From NCBI GenBank assembly GCA_964432415.1, contig CAYSNW010000002.1:1-64000 (forward strand): DNA of 64,000 nucleotides, given 5' to 3'. The translations under genes and the position numbers were made by a program. Every line of letters starts with the position of its first letter. The stretch's first letter is position 1. This DNA comes from JAFECT01 sp964432415. GTDB lineage: Bacteria; Pseudomonadota; Alphaproteobacteria; Caulobacterales; Caulobacteraceae. Below, one piece after another: positions 51,086 through 60,618 of this stretch. Under the pieces are notes generated by a model, which saw only the letters and a list, made by a program, of their open reading frames with translations, did not search any database and was not told where the DNA came from.

Positions 51086-52537
51086 ATGTTCTGGCGCGGT
51101 GTCTGGGGCTATCTGCCCGCCAATATCGCGCAGGGCGTGGTCGGGCTGGGCTCGATCCTGGTGTTCACGCGCCTGTTGAGCCCCGCCGACTACGGCGTCT
51201 ACGCCCTGGGCTTCTCTGTGATGACGCTGGGTCACACCCTGGTCTTCACTTGGCTCGAGGCGGCCATGGCCCGCTTCTACGCCGCCGAGCACGGCAAGCC
51301 GGGCCTGAGCGACCTGTTCGCGACCATCTACCGGGCCTGGCTGGGGCTGGCTCTGCTGTTCGTGCCGCTCGGGGCCGTGGGGCTTTGGCTCTGGCCGGCC
51401 AGTTGGCCGGTCAAGGCCGCGGCCGCCGCCGGCCTTTCGGCCATCCTCGCCCGCAGCCTGGTCAAGCTGGTGCAGGAGCGTCGCCGCGCCGCCGGCGACG
51501 TCATGGCCGCCTCCGCCCTCGACATGGGCCAGACCGCCGGCGGATTTGGCCTGGGCGCCCTGTTCGCCGCCATGGGCTTCGGCGGCGCCGCGCCGCTGGT
51601 GGGCGCGGGCCTGGCGGGCCTGCTCTGCCTGCCCCCGTCGCTGGGGCGTGAGTTGACCATCGCCCGCGAAGGCCGCTTCGACGCGGCGCGCCTGAAGGCC
51701 TATGCCCACTACGGTTTTCCGATTTCCCTGTCCCTGATCCTGGCCCTGGTGCTGGCCACCACCGACCGTTTCCTGATCGCGGCCTTCATGGATGCGAAGA
51801 GCGTGGGCGCCTATCACGCCGCCTACAGCCTGGCGAACCGCACCCTCGACGTCGTCTTCATCTGGCTGGGCGCCGCGGGCGGCCCGGCCCTGGTCATGGC
51901 GCTGGAGCGCGGCGGGCGCGAGGCGCTGAAACGCGCCGCGACCGAACAGGCCTCCACCATGGTGCTGATGACCCTGCCCGCCGCCGTGGGTCTGGCCCTG
52001 GTGGCGCGCCCCCTGGCGGAGCTGATGGTCGGCGAGGGCCTGCGCGAGGCTGCGACCCAGGTCACGCCCTGGATCGCCATCGGCGGCTTCTTCTCCGGGA
52101 TCACCACCTACTATTTCCACCAGGCCTTCACGCTGGGTCGCCGCACCAAGCTGCTGCTGCTGGCCATGACCTTCCCGGCTCTGGCAAACGTCGCCCTGAA
52201 CCTGGTCCTGATCCCCCGTTTCGGCGTCGTCGGCGCCGCCTGGGCCACGGCGATCAGCTACGCCTTCGGCGCCGCGGCCTCCTGGGCCCTGGGCCAGCGG
52301 GCCGGCGGCCTGCCCGTACCCTGGGACACCCTGGCCAAGGCCGGCGCCGCCACCGCGCTCATGGCGCTCGCGGTGATCGCGGTTCCGCCCCTGGGCGGCG
52401 CGCTCGAACTGCTGCTCAAGGCCGGGATCGGGGCCGCGGTCTACGGCGCCGTGGCCTGGACGCTGGACGCCGCCGGCCTTCGCACCCACGGGTCACGGCT
52501 TCTCAACCGTTTTCGGGCATCAAGGATCGCATCATGA
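51086..52537 (+). CDS. hfsF: Holdfast polysaccharide flippase HfsF (Wzx-like)
   Basis: 483 residues, 12-14 hydrophobic segments. MOP/Wzx-type start: FWRGVWGYLPANIAQGVVGLGSILVFTRLLSPADYGVYALGF. It would flip the lipid-linked holdfast oligosaccharide across the inner membrane. ATGA overlap (52534-52537) with hfsG. Confidence 0.9.
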   Translation: MFWRGVWGYLPANIAQGVVGLGSILVFTRLLSPADYGVYALGFSVMTLGHTLVFTWLEAAMARFYAAEHGKPGLSDLFATIYRAWLGLALLFVPLGAVGLWLWPASWPVKAAAAAGLSAILARSLVKLVQERRRAAGDVMAASALDMGQTAGGFGLGALFAAMGFGGAAPLVGAGLAGLLCLPPSLGRELTIAREGRFDAARLKAYAHYGFPISLSLILALVLATTDRFLIAAFMDAKSVGAYHAAYSLANRTLDVVFIWLGAAGGPALVMALERGGREALKRAATEQASTMVLMTLPAAVGLALVARPLAELMVGEGLREAATQVTPWIAIGGFFSGITTYYFHQAFTLGRRTKLLLLAMTFPALANVALNLVLIPRFGVVGAAWATAISYAFGAAASWALGQRAGGLPVPWDTLAKAGAATALMALAVIAVPPLGGALELLLKAGIGAAVYGAVAWTLDAAGLRTHGSRLLNRFRASRIAS

Positions 52538-53475
52538 TCGAAGCTCCCGAACACCTCTTCGACAATCGCGCCCACGCCTCGGCTCGCCCGGTGCTGTCGG
52601 TGCTGATCCCCTACTACCGAGATGATCCCTGCGCCCTGCTGCGCGCGCTCGATCGTGAAGCCCCCCGGCTCGGCGACAGCGTGGAGATCGTCCTGCTCGA
52701 CGACGGCGCCGGCGACGAGGCCCTGGCGGCGCGCGTGGGCCAGACGATCACCGACATGGTGCTGCCCGCCCGGTTCGTGCGCCTGCACTTCAACGAGGGC
52801 CGCGCCAAGGGCCGCAACCGCCTGGCAGGCCATGCGCGGGGCTCCGCCTTCCTGTTCCTCGACGCCGACATGCTGCCCGACGACGAGCGTTTCCTGCAGA
52901 GCTGGGCCGAACTGGTCGGGCGCGAGGACCCGGCCGTCGCCTTCGGCGGCTTCTCGCTGAAGCAGGCGCCGCGGACCAAGGAATTCGCGGTCCACCGCCA
53001 GATGGCGCTGAAGGCCGAGTGCGTGCCCTTCTACGAGCGCGCCAAGACGCCGGAAAAGTACGTCTACACCTCCAACCTGCTGGTCAGCCGCACCGCCTTC
53101 GAGTCCGAGGCCTTCGACGACGGCTTCACCGGCTGGGGCTGGGAGGACGTGGAGTGGGCCATGCGCATCGTGCGCCGCTTCCGCGTCGTGCACGTCGACA
53201 TCCCGGCGACCCATATGGGGCTGGACACCGCCGCCAACCTGGCCGGCAAGTACGAGCAGTCGGTGGCCAACTTCGCCCGCGTAGTCGGCCGCCACCCCGA
53301 GGTCGTCAGCCAGTACCCGAGCTATCGCGCCGCGCGCCTGCTCAAGAGAGCGCCGGGCCTGAAGTCCTGGCGCGGGCTGTTCAAGGGCGTGGCGCTGAAC
53401 GGCGCCTTCCCGCCGGCCACCCGCGCCTTCTCGCTCAGGCTCTATCGCGCGGCGCTCTACGCCGAGGCGGTCTGA
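52534..53475 (+). CDS. hfsG: Holdfast glycosyltransferase HfsG (GT2)
   Basis: 313 residues. GT2 fold: SVLIPYYRDDPCALLRAL, LDDGAGDEAL, NEGRAKGRNRLAGHARGSAFLFLDADM (DxD), FTGWGWEDVEWAMRI. In the C. crescentus holdfast, HfsG adds an N-acetylglucosamine-type residue. ATGA overlap upstream; hfsH starts 3 bp after its stop. Confidence 0.92.
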   Translation: MIEAPEHLFDNRAHASARPVLSVLIPYYRDDPCALLRALDREAPRLGDSVEIVLLDDGAGDEALAARVGQTITDMVLPARFVRLHFNEGRAKGRNRLAGHARGSAFLFLDADMLPDDERFLQSWAELVGREDPAVAFGGFSLKQAPRTKEFAVHRQMALKAECVPFYERAKTPEKYVYTSNLLVSRTAFESEAFDDGFTGWGWEDVEWAMRIVRRFRVVHVDIPATHMGLDTAANLAGKYEQSVANFARVVGRHPEVVSQYPSYRAARLLKRAPGLKSWRGLFKGVALNGAFPPATRAFSLRLYRAALYAEAV

Positions 53476-53477
53476 CC

Positions 53478-54236
53478 ATGGAGGCCTACGCCGCCGACGC
53501 CTCGCTCAAGGGCAAGCTGCGCCGGCGCCTGACGCGGCTGGTCGAACGCCGCCCGGCTGTGGTCCATCTCGAACACCCCATCGTCTCCTTCGCCTTTGAC
53601 GACGCGCCGCGCTCCGCCGCCGAGACCGGCGCGGCGATCCTGGAGGCCGCCGGCGCCAAGGGCACCTTCTACATTTCCTCGGGACTTTGCGGCCGCGAAG
53701 GGCCGATGGGCGTCTTCGCCGACGAGGCCGAGGTCGAAGCGCTCTCCTCCCAGGGTCACGAGATCGGCTGCCACACCTTCAGCCACCTGGACTGCGGCCA
53801 GGCCGGATCCGAGCGCATCGCCCGCGACGTGGACTGCAATGTCGCGGCCCTGGTCTCGCGCGGCCTGAGCGAGCCCACCACCTTCGCCTACCCCTATGGC
53901 GACGTCTCGGTCGGGGCCAAGCGCACCCTGGCCTCGCGCTACCGCGCGCTGCGGGCCCTGCATCCGGGCATGATCGTCAGCGGGACCGACCTGAACCAGA
54001 TGCCCGCCGTCGGGATCGAGGGGCCGGCCGGCGAAGCCAACGCCCAGGCCTGGCTCGAGCGCGCCGCGCGCCGGCGCGCCTGGCTGATCCTCTACACCCA
54101 CGACGTCGCCGATCCGGCCTCCGCCTGGGGCTGCACGCCTGCAGCGCTGCAGAGACTGGTCGCCAGCGCCAAGGCGCTCGGCTTCGAGATCCGCACCGTC
54201 GCCGACGCCCTCGACCGTATCGGAGCCCGGGCGTGA
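53478..54236 (+). CDS. hfsH: Holdfast polysaccharide deacetylase HfsH
   Basis: 252 residues. NodB-type deacetylase: SFAFDDAP (Asp41, Asp42), metal His99 and His103 in GCHTFSHLD, FAYPYGDVS, then LILYTHDVAD. Cytoplasmic, no signal peptide. Removes acetyl groups from N-acetylglucosamine in the holdfast glycan; in Caulobacter this is needed for adhesion. Its stop overlaps the GTG of the next glycosyltransferase (GTGA). Confidence 0.93.
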   Translation: MEAYAADASLKGKLRRRLTRLVERRPAVVHLEHPIVSFAFDDAPRSAAETGAAILEAAGAKGTFYISSGLCGREGPMGVFADEAEVEALSSQGHEIGCHTFSHLDCGQAGSERIARDVDCNVAALVSRGLSEPTTFAYPYGDVSVGAKRTLASRYRALRALHPGMIVSGTDLNQMPAVGIEGPAGEANAQAWLERAARRRAWLILYTHDVADPASAWGCTPAALQRLVASAKALGFEIRTVADALDRIGARA

Positions 54237-55159
54237 AGGACCTCGCCGTCCTGATCCCGACCCTTCGCCGCCCCGAGAGCCTGGCGCGGGCGCTGAAGTC
54301 TCTGTTCGCCCAGAACGGCGTCGGCCACCGCCTGCACGCCATTGTGGTCATCGACAACGACCCGGCCGCCTCCGCCTGCGACGCGGTCGCGGCCCTGGCC
54401 GCCGAGAGCCCCTTCCCGTTGGTCTATGTGCACGAGCCGCGCCCGGGCGTGGCCACCGCGCGCAACGCTGGCCTCAAGGCCACCGACGCCGCTCTGATCG
54501 CCTTCCTCGACGACGACGAAGAGGCGCCGCCCCATTGGCTGAGCGCCCTGCTCGAGACCCGCGAACGCTTCGACGCCGATGCCGTGTTCAGCCCCATCCA
54601 GGGCCGCGCCCCGGACGAGATCACCCTGTGGCGGCCCTATTTCGACGCCTTCTTCTCCCGCACGGGACCCGCCGTATCGCAGACGCTCGACCACGGTTAC
54701 GGCTGCGGCGCCTCGCTGCTGAAGCGCGCGACCGCGCTTCCCGGCTCCGCGCCCTTCGACACCGGCCACGACCAGATCGGCGGCGAGGACGACGCCCTGT
54801 TCGCCGCCCTCGAGGCCCGCGGCGGCCGCTTCGCCTGGGCAGCAGAGGCGGTGGTGACCGAACACGCGCCGGCCCACCGCGCCACCCTCGCCTATGCGCT
54901 GAAGCGCGCCTTCGCCTACGGCCAGGGGCCCAGCCAGACCGCGCGCCGCGCACGCGACTGGAAGGCGCTGGCCCGCTGGATGGCCATCGGCGCGGCCCAG
55001 GCCGCGGCTTTCGGCCTGATCGCGCTTCCGGCTCTGCTGCTGGGCCGGCCCGAACCGCTCGACCGCGCCGTGCGCGGCCTCGGCAAGCTGGTCTGGATGG
55101 AGGGCTTCGAGCCCCGGGTCTACGGCCAGGCCGAGATCAGCCGCCTGGCGGTGTCCTGA
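54233..55159 (+). CDS. Family 2 glycosyltransferase in the holdfast cluster
   Basis: 308 residues from GTG 54233. GT2 signs: DLAVLIPTLRRPESLARALKSL, VVIDNDPAAS, RPGVATARNAGLKATDAALIAFLDDDEEAP (DDD), GGEDDALFAALEARGG. Two short hydrophobic segments near the C-terminus suggest membrane contact. It probably adds a further sugar to the holdfast repeat, similar to HfsL or HfsJ in Caulobacter; which is open. Convergent with hfsC. Confidence 0.88.
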   Translation: MKDLAVLIPTLRRPESLARALKSLFAQNGVGHRLHAIVVIDNDPAASACDAVAALAAESPFPLVYVHEPRPGVATARNAGLKATDAALIAFLDDDEEAPPHWLSALLETRERFDADAVFSPIQGRAPDEITLWRPYFDAFFSRTGPAVSQTLDHGYGCGASLLKRATALPGSAPFDTGHDQIGGEDDALFAALEARGGRFAWAAEAVVTEHAPAHRATLAYALKRAFAYGQGPSQTARRARDWKALARWMAIGAAQAAAFGLIALPALLLGRPEPLDRAVRGLGKLVWMEGFEPRVYGQAEISRLAVS

Positions 55160-55171
55160 GCGGCCGAACCC

Positions 55172-56428
55172 TCAGGCCTCTTCGCGCCGGCCCATCGCCA
55201 GCTTCACCGCGATGGTCACGAACATCACCCAGCGCAGGTCGTTCCAGGTCATGGTCACGCTCTCGGTCAGGCTGGTCAGGCTGTAGACGGCCAGGAACGG
55301 CACGGCGAGCAGGGCTGCGCGGCTGGTGAACACAGCCCACAGTCCGCGCATCCAGGTCTCGACGAAATAGAGCGCCCACAGGCTAAGGCCCCACAGCCCG
55401 AGGCCGAGGTTCATCTCCACCCAGCTGGAGTGGGCGTGGCGCGCGCGAAAGCCCGCGATCCTGGTGATCTTGGCCAGCGGGCCCCACGGGCTCTCGTTGT
55501 CCCAGACGGCGCCATAGCCCCAGCCCAGCTGCGGCCGCTCCTTGATCACGCTGGCGGCGCCGGCCCAGATGCGCGTGCGCCCTGTCAGGGTCGCGTCCTT
55601 GCCGAGCGCATCGAAGATCAGGTGGGGCGCGAAGATCGCCACCGACGCCACCCCCGCCACCGCGACCACGCCCAGCCAGACCATGACCACGCTGGCCGCG
55701 GGGCCTCGCCGCGCCAGCCAGACGAAGCCCAGGGCGCCCAGGCCCAGCGCCAGGGCGAGAAGCGAGGTCTTCGAGGTCGACATCAGGACCAGGCCGAGCG
55801 CCAGCGCCGCGCCGCCCAGCCACAGCCGCCGGCGCCCCGGATCCAGCAGGGTGGCGGCGGCGAGCACCACACAGCCCAGCGCCATATTGCCGCCGAGCGC
55901 GTTCTTCTCGAGCCACAGGCCGCGCCAGGCGCCCGGAAACAGGGTGCTCATCCGCCCGATCGAGGGCACGAACACCGCCACCAGCAGCGACAGCACGCCC
56001 AGGATCAGGAAGCTCCAGGCCCAGCTCGCCGCCAGCCGGCGCCAGTCCAGCCGCGCGGCGATCACCACCCCGGCCAGCGAAGTCAGCAGGATCGCCACCA
56101 CCCGCCGCGTCGTCGTGGCCGGATCGGACGACCACATCACCGACAGGGCCGCCAGCGCCACCAGGGCGATCAACAGCGGCGCCCGTATCAGCGCGGAAAA
56201 GGTGTCCTTCAACCCGGTCAGGATCAGGCCGATGCCGACCACATAGGCGGGGTAGTACAGCGCCCGGATCAGGCCGCCCGACTCCGCGTCGGGCTTGTCG
56301 CCGCTCAGCGGTCCGACCCAGCCCTGCGAGAACATCAGCAGCATGAAGACCACGCAGCCGAACACCAGCGGCCCGGCCTCCGAGCCGCGCCGCTCCGCCC
56401 GGTAGGGCGCGAAGGTCAGGCTGGTCAC
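55172..56428 (-). CDS. hfsC: Holdfast polysaccharide polymerase HfsC (Wzy/O-antigen ligase-like)
   Basis: 418 residues with about 10-12 membrane segments. The large periplasmic loop carries the Wzy_C/ligase patterns LTGRTRIWAGAASVIKERPQLGWGYG and ARHAHSSWVEMNLGLGLWG. It polymerises lipid-linked repeat units in the periplasm. ATGA overlap with hfsB, which is upstream on the same strand. Confidence 0.88.
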   Translation of the reverse strand: MTSLTFAPYRAERRGSEAGPLVFGCVVFMLLMFSQGWVGPLSGDKPDAESGGLIRALYYPAYVVGIGLILTGLKDTFSALIRAPLLIALVALAALSVMWSSDPATTTRRVVAILLTSLAGVVIAARLDWRRLAASWAWSFLILGVLSLLVAVFVPSIGRMSTLFPGAWRGLWLEKNALGGNMALGCVVLAAATLLDPGRRRLWLGGAALALGLVLMSTSKTSLLALALGLGALGFVWLARRGPAASVVMVWLGVVAVAGVASVAIFAPHLIFDALGKDATLTGRTRIWAGAASVIKERPQLGWGYGAVWDNESPWGPLAKITRIAGFRARHAHSSWVEMNLGLGLWGLSLWALYFVETWMRGLWAVFTSRAALLAVPFLAVYSLTSLTESVTMTWNDLRWVMFVTIAVKLAMGRREEA

Positions 56429-57126
56429 GACGCCCGGCGCCGCAGGATCTTGGGCGCGAAATCGCGGGCGCGGTTGAATACGAGGCCGGCGACACGGCCT
56501 CCCGTCGCCTCCAGGGCGTCGCGCAGGGCTGCAACGTGGGGCGCCTCGGCCTCCTCCGCGGCGACCACGATCACGGTCGCGTCCATGAAGGGCGCCAGGG
56601 TCACCGCCGAGTCGGAGCGGTCGGCCGAGGGGCTGTCGACCACGATATAGTCCGCGTGCCGGCGCATGGCGTCCCAGTAGGAGGGCACGGGCAGGACATG
56701 GGCCCGGCTCTCGACCCTGAACACTTCGCTACGCAGCCGCGTGATCCACAGCCGCCCGCCCAGCAACGGCCGCGCCACGATCAGATGAGCGTCGGGCACG
56801 ATCCGGCCTTCCCGATCCTTCAGCGCCGGCCGCACCGTGAAGAAGGTGGTCCCGTCAGGCGAGGCGCCGGCGACCTTGCCGACCTGGCCGAAGCGTTCCG
56901 GCTCGCCGGCCGCGGCGGCCAGCTGGGTCTGGCGCTCCAGGTCCGCGTCCACCAGCCAGACCGGCTTGCGGGCGCGCACCGCGGCCAGGCGCGAGAACTC
57001 CCGCGCTATGGTGGAGACGCCTTCGCCGGCGCGGGTGGACACGAACTGCACCAGACGGCCGCGCTCAAGCGGCGCCGGCCCCAGGGCCGTCCACAAGCTC
57101 GTCATCTCCGAAGTGAGATCGACCAT
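56425..57126 (-). CDS. hfsB: Holdfast chain-length/kinase-like protein HfsB
   Basis: 233 residues from ATG 57126. Wzc-type cytoplasmic BY-kinase fold that would pair with the membrane protein HfsA. The Walker A-like loop reads STRAGEGVST, with Val37 where the invariant Lys should be; the Walker A'-like WLVDADLE and the later YIVVDSPSADRSDSAV are kept. There is no C-terminal Tyr cluster. It is probably catalytically dead or non-tyrosine-phosphorylating. Forms an operon with hfsC (ATGA). Confidence 0.85.
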   Translation of the reverse strand: MVDLTSEMTSLWTALGPAPLERGRLVQFVSTRAGEGVSTIAREFSRLAAVRARKPVWLVDADLERQTQLAAAAGEPERFGQVGKVAGASPDGTTFFTVRPALKDREGRIVPDAHLIVARPLLGGRLWITRLRSEVFRVESRAHVLPVPSYWDAMRRHADYIVVDSPSADRSDSAVTLAPFMDATVIVVAAEEAEAPHVAALRDALEATGGRVAGLVFNRARDFAPKILRRRAS

Positions 57127-57420
57127 CACCGAATCGCCGTCACGCGCACGCCACAAGACCTAACACAGACAGCCTGAGCCGCTGTTGGCCCAATGGTTAG
57201 TGGCGGAGTCTCTAACGGGCGTTAACGGGTGCTCCGAATTGCAGGCTCTGCGGGATCGCGCAGTAGAGGCGCCGATCAGTCTCTCAATGAACAGTATTGT
57301 ATCCTGTGACTTCCGGGTATCGCCGCAAAATGAACGGGTTCATCGTGTTGCAGGCCTGTAATCATCGTGCCAACCATCAGCATTCGTCGCGGCGAGTCCG
57401 CGACCGGCCCGGGGGTATTC

Positions 57421-60400
57421 ATGAGACTCGAAAGATCAGTTCTGCTTTCCACCACGATCATCGCCGGCTTGGCGGTGATGGCAGTTCCGTCCATCGCCAT
57501 GGCGCAGGACGCGCCCCCGGCGCCGCCCCCGCCGCCGCCCGAAAAGGCCAAGGCCGACAAGGCGGCCGAGGTGGAAGAGGTGGTCGTCACCGGCTCGCGC
57601 ATCAAGCGCAGCGAATTCAACAGCCCCAACCCCATCCAGGTCCTGACCAGCGAGGCCAGCCAGCTGGCCGGCGTGTCCGACACGGCCTCCATGCTGCAGG
57701 GCTCGACCCTGGCGACCGGGTCGCCGCAGATCACCTCGACGATCTCCACCGCCTTCGTCACCGCCGGCGGCCCGGGCGCCCAGACCCTGTCGCTGCGGGG
57801 CCTCGGGGCCAACCGCACCGTCGTGCTGCTGAACGGCCGGCGCGCCGGTCCGGCCGGCGTTCGCGGCCAGGTCTCCTCGGTCGACCTGAACGTCATCCCC
57901 GAGAGCATCATCGATCGGGTCGAAATCCTGAAGGACGGCGCCTCGTCGGTCTACGGCTCGGACGCCATCGCCGGCGTCGTGAACATCATCACCAAGAAGA
58001 ACCTGGACGGCGGCTCCTTCGACGCCTTCGCCAGCCAGCCGGAACAGCGCGGCGGTGAGCAGTACAAGCTCGATTTCACCTGGGGCAAGACCTTCGCCCG
58101 CGGCTACTTCAGCTTCACGGTGGACTACAGCAAGACCAAGGAGCTGACCCGCGGTGACCGTAGCTATCTCGGCTGCGCCGCCCAGTATCAGACCGACGCG
58201 ACCACCCATCAGCGCAGCGATCTGATCGACCCGCGTCAACCCGGCACGCCGAAGTGCAACAACCTGATCTACGACGACATCTGGCTCTATACCGGCGGCG
58301 GCGGCACCTACCGCGGCAAGCTGCAGTTCGACTACGGCCACAACCTCGGCGCTTTTGTGCCGCGCCAGTTCAGCCCGATCGGGCACGTCGAGGGCACCCG
58401 CACCCGCTTCTACCCGAACTCGCCGACGGGCTGGTACATAGTTGGAGCCGATCTCCAGGCGGACAACCCGAACTCAACGGGGGTGATCGACACCCTGAGC
58501 CCGTTCAACGCCCAGGCGACGGTGACGCCTGAACTGACCACCAAGTCGTTCTTCGCCCAGGGCGGCTACAACCTCGGCGGCAGCATGGAGGCCTATACCG
58601 AGGTCCTGCTGAACCGCCGCGAAAACGTCAGCCACGGCTACCGCCAGTTCTGGACCTACCTCTACACGGCCGAACAGGACCCGTTCAGCGCGGGCTTCAC
58701 CAATACCGATCCGCGCTTCTTCGACACCATCCTCAGCCCCACGCCGATCACCAACCACAACAACTCCGACACCCGTGTGGACTTCGGCCGTGTGGTCGGC
58801 GGGCTGCGCGGCGACATCGAGGGCGTGCCCTTCCTCAAGGGCTGGAGCTGGGACGCCTTTGTCCAGTACAGCCACTCCTCGGGCCTCTACGGCAACGACC
58901 GCATCCTCGACGACGCGGTCAAGTCGGCCGAAGGCCGTAGCATGTTCGGCACCGCGGGCATCTTCAACGACAACTCGCTCCCGCGGGCCGGCGCCTCGTG
59001 CGTGGGAATGATGCTGCCCAAGAGCCACAAGCCCTGCATCGACATCAACTGGCTGACGCCGGACTTCATGGCGGGCATCTACACGCCCGCGGAGTCGGCC
59101 TTCCTGTTCGACCATGAAGTCGGCAAGACCGTCTACGAGCAGACCACGTTCGAGGCCTCGGCCACCGGCGACCTGTTCAACCTGCCCGCCGGCCCGGTCG
59201 GGGCGGCTGTCGGCGTGCACATGCAGAAGGATTCGATCGACGACGTGCCCGGGCCCATCACCCTGGCCGGCAACATCTGGGGCCAGTCCGGCGCCGGCAT
59301 CACACGCGGCTCGGACACCACCAAGGAAGCCTTCGGCGAACTCAGCATCCCGATCTTCAAGGGCGTGCCCTTCGCCGAAAAGGTCGATCTGTCGCTCTCC
59401 GGCCGCTACACCAACGTCAGCAGCTATGGCTCGAACAACACCTACAAGGTCGGCCTGAACTGGCAGATCGTCCCGCAGCTGCGCGTGCGCGGCACCTACG
59501 GCACCTCGTTCCGGGCCCCGGCCCTGTTCGAGCTCTTCCTCGCCGACCAGACCAGCTTCCTGGGCCAGCGCAGCATCGACCCCTGCATCAACTGGGCTCA
59601 GAACCTGGCCAATAACGCGCTTGCGGTGCGCATCGCCAACAACTGTCAGGCTCAGGGCATTCCGGGCGACTACTCCGGCGCCGGCGCCAGCGCCACCATC
59701 CACAACGGCGGCGGCGCCGGGGTGCTGAAGGCCGAAACCTCCAAGGCCAAGACCCTGGGCGTGATCTGGACGCCCAGGTTCGCGGACCTCAGCATCGCGG
59801 TCGACTACTTCGACATCCAGGTCGACAATGAGGTCACCACCTTCGGCCCGGGCAATATCGTCACCCAGTGCTACAATTCACCGACGTTCCCGACCGACCC
59901 GCTGTGCGGCCTGTTCCATCGTAACGCCGCGTTCCTGATCACCGACGTGCGCGACGTCTACATCAACATCGCCAACCAGATCGACCGCGGTCTCGACCTG
60001 ACCGCCCGCTACCGCAGGGACTTCGATTTCGGGCGTCTCTCGGTCAATCTGCAGGCGACCTGGACCCTGAAGAACGCCACGGCGATCTTCTCGGGCAACA
60101 GCGTCGACAACAACGGTTCGGTCGGCAACCCCGACTTCACCAGCGTGATCAATACGCGCTTCGATCACGGCGACTGGACCGGCTTCTGGAGCGTGGACGT
60201 CATCGGCAAGGCGTCGCAGTCCGACTTCCTGGCCAACGGCGATCTGAACTCGACCAAGACGACCCGCTTCAAGGTCCGGACAGAGCCGGTGATCTACCAC
60301 ACCCTGTCGCTGCGGAAGCACTTCGACACCTGGGACCTGCTGGTCGGCGTGCGCAACGTGTTCGACGAGCATCCGCCGGCCATTTCGCCCGCGGCCGTCG

Positions 60401-60483
60401 GGGCCTTCGGCGACTCTGTCGCGGCCTCCCAGTACGACTACGTCGGCCGTCGCGCCTTCATCAACATCAGCCACCGGTTCTAG
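57421..60483 (+). CDS. Large TonB-dependent receptor
   Basis: 1020 residues from ATG 57421. Signal peptide to AMAQD, then a Pro-rich linker and VEEVVVTGSRIKRSEFNSPNPI, a plug opening typical of Caulobacterales/sphingomonad receptors. Plug continues SLRGLGANRTVVLLNGRR and SSVYGSDAIAGVVNIITKK. Barrel ends in INISHRF with terminal Phe. It lies between hfsB and hfsA on the opposite strand to both, ahead of a sulfotransferase gene, and has its own terminator. Substrate unknown. Confidence 0.94.
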   Translation: MRLERSVLLSTTIIAGLAVMAVPSIAMAQDAPPAPPPPPPEKAKADKAAEVEEVVVTGSRIKRSEFNSPNPIQVLTSEASQLAGVSDTASMLQGSTLATGSPQITSTISTAFVTAGGPGAQTLSLRGLGANRTVVLLNGRRAGPAGVRGQVSSVDLNVIPESIIDRVEILKDGASSVYGSDAIAGVVNIITKKNLDGGSFDAFASQPEQRGGEQYKLDFTWGKTFARGYFSFTVDYSKTKELTRGDRSYLGCAAQYQTDATTHQRSDLIDPRQPGTPKCNNLIYDDIWLYTGGGGTYRGKLQFDYGHNLGAFVPRQFSPIGHVEGTRTRFYPNSPTGWYIVGADLQADNPNSTGVIDTLSPFNAQATVTPELTTKSFFAQGGYNLGGSMEAYTEVLLNRRENVSHGYRQFWTYLYTAEQDPFSAGFTNTDPRFFDTILSPTPITNHNNSDTRVDFGRVVGGLRGDIEGVPFLKGWSWDAFVQYSHSSGLYGNDRILDDAVKSAEGRSMFGTAGIFNDNSLPRAGASCVGMMLPKSHKPCIDINWLTPDFMAGIYTPAESAFLFDHEVGKTVYEQTTFEASATGDLFNLPAGPVGAAVGVHMQKDSIDDVPGPITLAGNIWGQSGAGITRGSDTTKEAFGELSIPIFKGVPFAEKVDLSLSGRYTNVSSYGSNNTYKVGLNWQIVPQLRVRGTYGTSFRAPALFELFLADQTSFLGQRSIDPCINWAQNLANNALAVRIANNCQAQGIPGDYSGAGASATIHNGGGAGVLKAETSKAKTLGVIWTPRFADLSIAVDYFDIQVDNEVTTFGPGNIVTQCYNSPTFPTDPLCGLFHRNAAFLITDVRDVYINIANQIDRGLDLTARYRRDFDFGRLSVNLQATWTLKNATAIFSGNSVDNNGSVGNPDFTSVINTRFDHGDWTGFWSVDVIGKASQSDFLANGDLNSTKTTRFKVRTEPVIYHTLSLRKHFDTWDLLVGVRNVFDEHPPAISPAAVGAFGDSVAASQYDYVGRRAFINISHRF

Positions 60484-60505
60484 ACCCGGCGGTGATTTTC
60501 GAAGG

Positions 60506-60540
60506 ATGGCCGCGGGGCGACCCGCGGCCATTTTCGTTTT
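60506..60540 (+). terminator. Rho-independent terminator of the TonB receptor gene
   Basis: Perfect 11-bp stem ATGGCCGCGGG/CCCGCGGCCAT with a GCGA tetraloop (60506-60516, 60521-60531), followed by TTTTCGTTTT, 23 bp after the stop. Confidence 0.9.
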
Positions 60541-60618
60541 CCAGGCCGGGCGCGAAACCGCAACTCGCACGGCAAGCCAAACAGGCTACAAACGGCCGTC
60601 CGCCGCTGGCGGTCGGAG

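Noticed and set aside
57127..57420. CtrA-like TTAA pair near 57220-57250 before the large TonB receptor
   Set aside because: The spacing between the half sites is 6, not 7, and the second half is TTAG; too weak.
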